Assembly: GCA_003660605.1 (NCBI GenBank)
Contig: QMUN01000023.1
Location: 1-8,508, forward strand
Direction: 5' to 3'
Length of the DNA: 8,508 bases
Origin: Thermococci archaeon
GTDB lineage: Archaea > Methanobacteriota_B > Thermococci > Methanofastidiosales > B48-G16
The translations under genes were made by a program, and so were the position numbers. The notes beneath the pieces were generated by a model, which was not told the DNA's origin, ran no database searches, and saw only the letters and a program-made list of their open reading frames with translations. Of this stretch, positions 6,674 to 8,508 are shown one piece after another; the stretch's first letter is position 1; the number at the start of each line of letters is the position of its first letter.

Positions 6674-8143
6674 ATGTTGATAGATGGAGAATCGTTGACA
6701 ATAGAAGATGTTTATAAGGTAGCATGTCTAAAGGAAAGAGTGGAGTTAGATGAAACTGTAAAAAATAAAGTAAAAAGAAGCAGAAAGATTGTAGAAGAAT
6801 ACGCAAAAGAAGAAAAAGTGGCTTATGGCATAACAACAGGATTGGGAGAGCTTTGCAATGTTTTTATTCATAAAGATCAGATAGATCAGTTGCAAAAGAA
6901 TCTTATAAGAAGTCATTCTACGTGTGTTGGAGATTATCTCGGTGAAAAGTTTGTCAGGGCTGCAATTCTTTTAAGGGCTAACTCTCTGGCAAAGGGGTAT
7001 TCCGGTGTTCGATATGAATTAATAGAGCGATTGATCTCACTTTTAAACAAAGATATTACTCCATGTATCCCTGAAAAAGGATCTGTAGGTGCTTCTGGAG
7101 ACCTTGCTCCATTGGCACATATAGCTCTTGTCTTGATGGGCGAAGGTGATGCTTTTCATAACGGTAAACTGATGAAAGCTGAAGATGCTTTAAAAGCAGC
7201 TGGTATAGAAAAGATAGAGTTAAAAGCAAAGGAAGGACTGGCTTTGATAAACGGTACGCAGATAATGACAGCGATAGCCGCTCTATGCATCTATGATGCC
7301 AAGATACTCTTTGATAACGCTTTGAAAGCTGCTGCCATGAGCTTAGAAGCTTTAAGAGGCACAGATCGGGCTTTCCTGAAAGAGATACAGAAAGTAAGAC
7401 CTCACAAGGGACAGATAGCAGTTGCCAAAAAAATGATGTATCTTCTTAAGGAAAGCGAAAATATACTGAGTCACAGGCACTGCGAGAAAGTTCAGGATGC
7501 TTATACTCTGAGATGTATCCCTCAGGTTTTGGGACCTTCGCTGGAGACTATAGAGTATGCTGAGAGTATAGTTAATATAGAACTAAACTCGGCTACAGAC
7601 AACCCTCTGATCTTTGATTCTCCTCTAACAGGTGGTAATTTTCATGGACAGCCAATAGCTTTAGCAATGGATTTTCTGGGGATAGCATTATCGGAGATAG
7701 GGAGCATTTCGGAGAGAAGAATAAATAGACTTATGAATCCCCATCTGTCAGAACTTCCACCATTTCTGGCTAAAAACTCGGGATTAAATACAGGATTTAT
7801 GATAGCACACTACACCGCAGCTTCTCTTGTTTCTGAGAACAAAATTTTAGCACATCCCGCTTCTGTAGACTCGATACCTGTCTCTGCAGATCAAGAAGAT
7901 CATGTCTCCATGGGTACGATTGCGGCAAGAAAGTGTTACGAAATTTTGCAGAATGTAAAAAATATAGTAGCAATAGAGTTTTTAGCAGCATCCCAGGGAA
8001 TAGATCTCTTAAAATACAAGCCAAGTTGTGAAATACAAAAAATTCATAAAAAAATAAGAGAAAAAATTCCTTTCATGGAGAAAGATCGCCCTATCTATAG
8101 AGATATAGAGAAAATGAGAGAAATAATGGAAAATCCTCTCTAA
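6674..8143 (+). CDS. hutH: Histidine ammonia-lyase
   Basis: First enzyme of histidine degradation: removes ammonia from L-histidine to give urocanate, the substrate of the hutU product. The MIO prosthetic group forms from Ala140-Ser141-Gly142 inside GSVGASGDLAPLAH. Tyr51 in YGITTGLG is the catalytic base position, Ser80-His81 are the pair typical of His-specific members, and Gln274, Tyr277 and Arg280 sit in QDAYTLRC. Gln407-Glu408 in QEDHVSMG carry the Glu that marks histidine rather than Phe/Tyr lyases. The 489 residues are a little shorter than common bacterial enzymes (about 505-510), without loss of a known motif. Departures from the usual HutH pattern are Thr for Asn in the YGxNTG motif and Ile for Gln in RCxPQV. 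The start ATG 6674 lies 1 nt after the hutU stop and has no clear ribosome binding site, so re-initiation or coupling is likely. The last 4 nt overlap the convergent NifU-like gene. Confidence 0.94.
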   Translation: MLIDGESLTIEDVYKVACLKERVELDETVKNKVKRSRKIVEEYAKEEKVAYGITTGLGELCNVFIHKDQIDQLQKNLIRSHSTCVGDYLGEKFVRAAILLRANSLAKGYSGVRYELIERLISLLNKDITPCIPEKGSVGASGDLAPLAHIALVLMGEGDAFHNGKLMKAEDALKAAGIEKIELKAKEGLALINGTQIMTAIAALCIYDAKILFDNALKAAAMSLEALRGTDRAFLKEIQKVRPHKGQIAVAKKMMYLLKESENILSHRHCEKVQDAYTLRCIPQVLGPSLETIEYAESIVNIELNSATDNPLIFDSPLTGGNFHGQPIALAMDFLGIALSEIGSISERRINRLMNPHLSELPPFLAKNSGLNTGFMIAHYTAASLVSENKILAHPASVDSIPVSADQEDHVSMGTIAARKCYEILQNVKNIVAIEFLAASQGIDLLKYKPSCEIQKIHKKIREKIPFMEKDRPIYRDIEKMREIMENPL

Positions 8144-8397
8144 ACAGCTTTCACTTCTTTTATTTCAGGTATCTTCTCTTTCAGTAGTACTTCTATATAG
8201 CTCTTTATGGTCAACTGTGAAAGAGGACATCCTGCACATGCACCTTTAAGTTTAAGTTCTACTATGCCGTCATTGTATCTCACAAACTCGACATCTCCTC
8301 CATCTCTTTTCAGCGATGGTCTCACTTCTTCCAGAACTTCTTTTATTTTTTCTTCCATGATATAACTGAAATCTTTTGTTTTATAAAGGCTACTCAT
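8140..8397 (-). CDS. NifU C-terminal-domain Fe-S scaffold protein
   Basis: A small protein of the NifU-like C-terminal (Nfu) family, which holds or delivers iron-sulfur clusters. With the start used here it has 85 residues. The domain runs from about residue 14 (MEEKIKEVLEEVRPSL), through RDGGDVEFV, to GACAGCPLS, whose Cys54 and Cys57 form the CxxC cluster-binding pair, and ends in IPEIKEVKAV. The domain alone is the usual 70-75 aa, so residues 1-13 are an extension. I chose ATG 8397 because AGGAGG lies exactly 7 nt upstream, while ATG 8358 (72 aa) has no such site. ATG 8358 would be favoured only if the transcript is leaderless from the TATA-like box at 8379-8387. TTG 8400 is a third, weaker option. 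The gene converges on hutH, and the TAG of one and the TAA of the other overlap. Confidence 0.88.
   Translation of the reverse strand: MSSLYKTKDFSYIMEEKIKEVLEEVRPSLKRDGGDVEFVRYNDGIVELKLKGACAGCPLSQLTIKSYIEVLLKEKIPEIKEVKAV
8379..8387 (-). promoter_or_regulatory. TATA-like box inside the 5' end of the NifU-like gene
   Basis: TTTATAAAA on the minus strand, centred about 25 nt before ATG 8358. Archaeal TATA boxes sit about 26 nt before initiation, so this could drive a leaderless message starting at that ATG and give the short 72-residue form. Part of the box would be coding in the longer form. Confidence 0.3.
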
Positions 8398-8404
8398 CAA
8401 TAGT

Positions 8405-8410
8405 CCTCCT
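8405..8410 (-). promoter_or_regulatory. Ribosome binding site for the NifU-like gene
   Basis: AGGAGG on the minus strand, 7 nt before ATG 8397 and 12 nt after the TGA of the preceding partial frame. It is among the best Shine-Dalgarno matches in the window and decides the preferred start. Confidence 0.6.
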
Positions 8411-8422
8411 GCAAGGAAAGGA

Positions 8423-8508
8423 TCATTGTTTGGATCTGCGTATATCCTTATAGTTTATACCGCTATTTTCCAAAATTTTCAGTATCATCTCGTCTGAAGG
8501 TAATTTTA
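8423..8508 (-). CDS. 3' end of an unrecognised gene, cut by the window edge
   Basis: An open minus-strand frame enters from the right edge, encodes 27 residues (LPSDEMILKILENSGINYKD is the main part, ending RRSKQ) and stops at TGA 8423-8425. It looks coding because it is an amphipathic helix-like run rich in Glu, Lys, Ile and Leu. Its stop is also followed at operon-like distance by AGGAGG and the NifU-like ATG. I do not recognise the family from so short a piece. The tail could instead be non-coding upstream DNA, or it could join the next frame by a frameshift. Confidence 0.4.
   Translation of the reverse strand, partial: KLPSDEMILKILENSGINYKDIRRSKQ
8452..8459 (-). promoter_or_regulatory. 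Weak TATA-like element upstream of the NifU-like gene
   Basis: TATAAACT on the minus strand. Initiation about 26 nt beyond it (near 8430) would leave a leader of about 30 nt holding AGGAGG before ATG 8397. It lies inside the partial upstream frame, so it may be chance in AT-rich DNA. Confidence 0.25.

Noticed and set aside
6336..6836. 166-codon minus-strand frame across the hutU-hutH junction
   Set aside because: Antisense to two well-conserved enzymes, with a low-complexity Leu/Phe/Ser start and no recognisable domain.
1..8508. CRISPR arrays, tRNA or rRNA genes, insertion sequences, long repeats, defence or toxin-antitoxin genes
   Set aside because: None seen on reading through. Nearly the whole window is occupied by recognisable housekeeping or metabolic genes with short gaps.

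Overview
The window looks like a chromosomal segment of a euryarchaeon, probably thermophilic. The evidence is an archaeal/V-type ATP synthase (subunits H and I), SecF and SecD as two separate genes in secF-secD order, a TrmI-type tRNA methyltransferase of archaeal length, TATA-box-like elements at the divergent start region, strong use of AGA/AGG for Arg and ATA for Ile, and AT-rich DNA by eye. Hut genes next to such core genes would fit a Thermoplasmata-like or other peptide-fermenting lineage. That placement is inference, because the window holds no rRNA or other direct taxonomic marker.

Left block (1-4143, all minus strand): secF, secD, trkA, the V-type ATP synthase subunit H gene, then the 5' part of subunit I, which runs off the left edge. 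Gaps between genes are only 2-4 nt. Each internal gene has a Shine-Dalgarno-like motif lying in the end of the gene before it, so this reads as one operon. It groups the SecDF helper of protein translocation, the NAD-binding regulator of a Trk K+ transporter and the peripheral-stalk end of the ATP synthase, all membrane systems that depend on or regulate ion gradients.

Divergent region (4144-4214): about 70 bp separate secF from the rightward genes. It holds one TATA-like box for each direction, arranged so that the two predicted promoters overlap.

Right block (4215-8143, plus strand): trmI (tRNA m1A methyltransferase), then hutU (urocanate hydratase) and hutH (histidine ammonia-lyase), the latter two separated by 1 nt. 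HutH deaminates histidine to urocanate and HutU hydrates urocanate to imidazolonepropionate. The later steps (HutI and formiminoglutamate processing) are not in the window.

Right edge (8140-8508, minus strand): a small NifU C-terminal-type Fe-S scaffold gene converges on hutH with a 4-nt overlap of the 3' ends. It is preceded by what looks like the last 27 codons of an unrecognised gene.

There is no gene-free stretch over 300 bases. I saw no tRNA, rRNA, CRISPR array, insertion sequence or long repeat. I do not see a convincing undescribed system. The points most worth checking are the secFD-trkA-ATP synthase operon, the overlapping divergent promoters, the start and upstream gene of the NifU-like protein, and four cysteines confined to the external domain of SecD.
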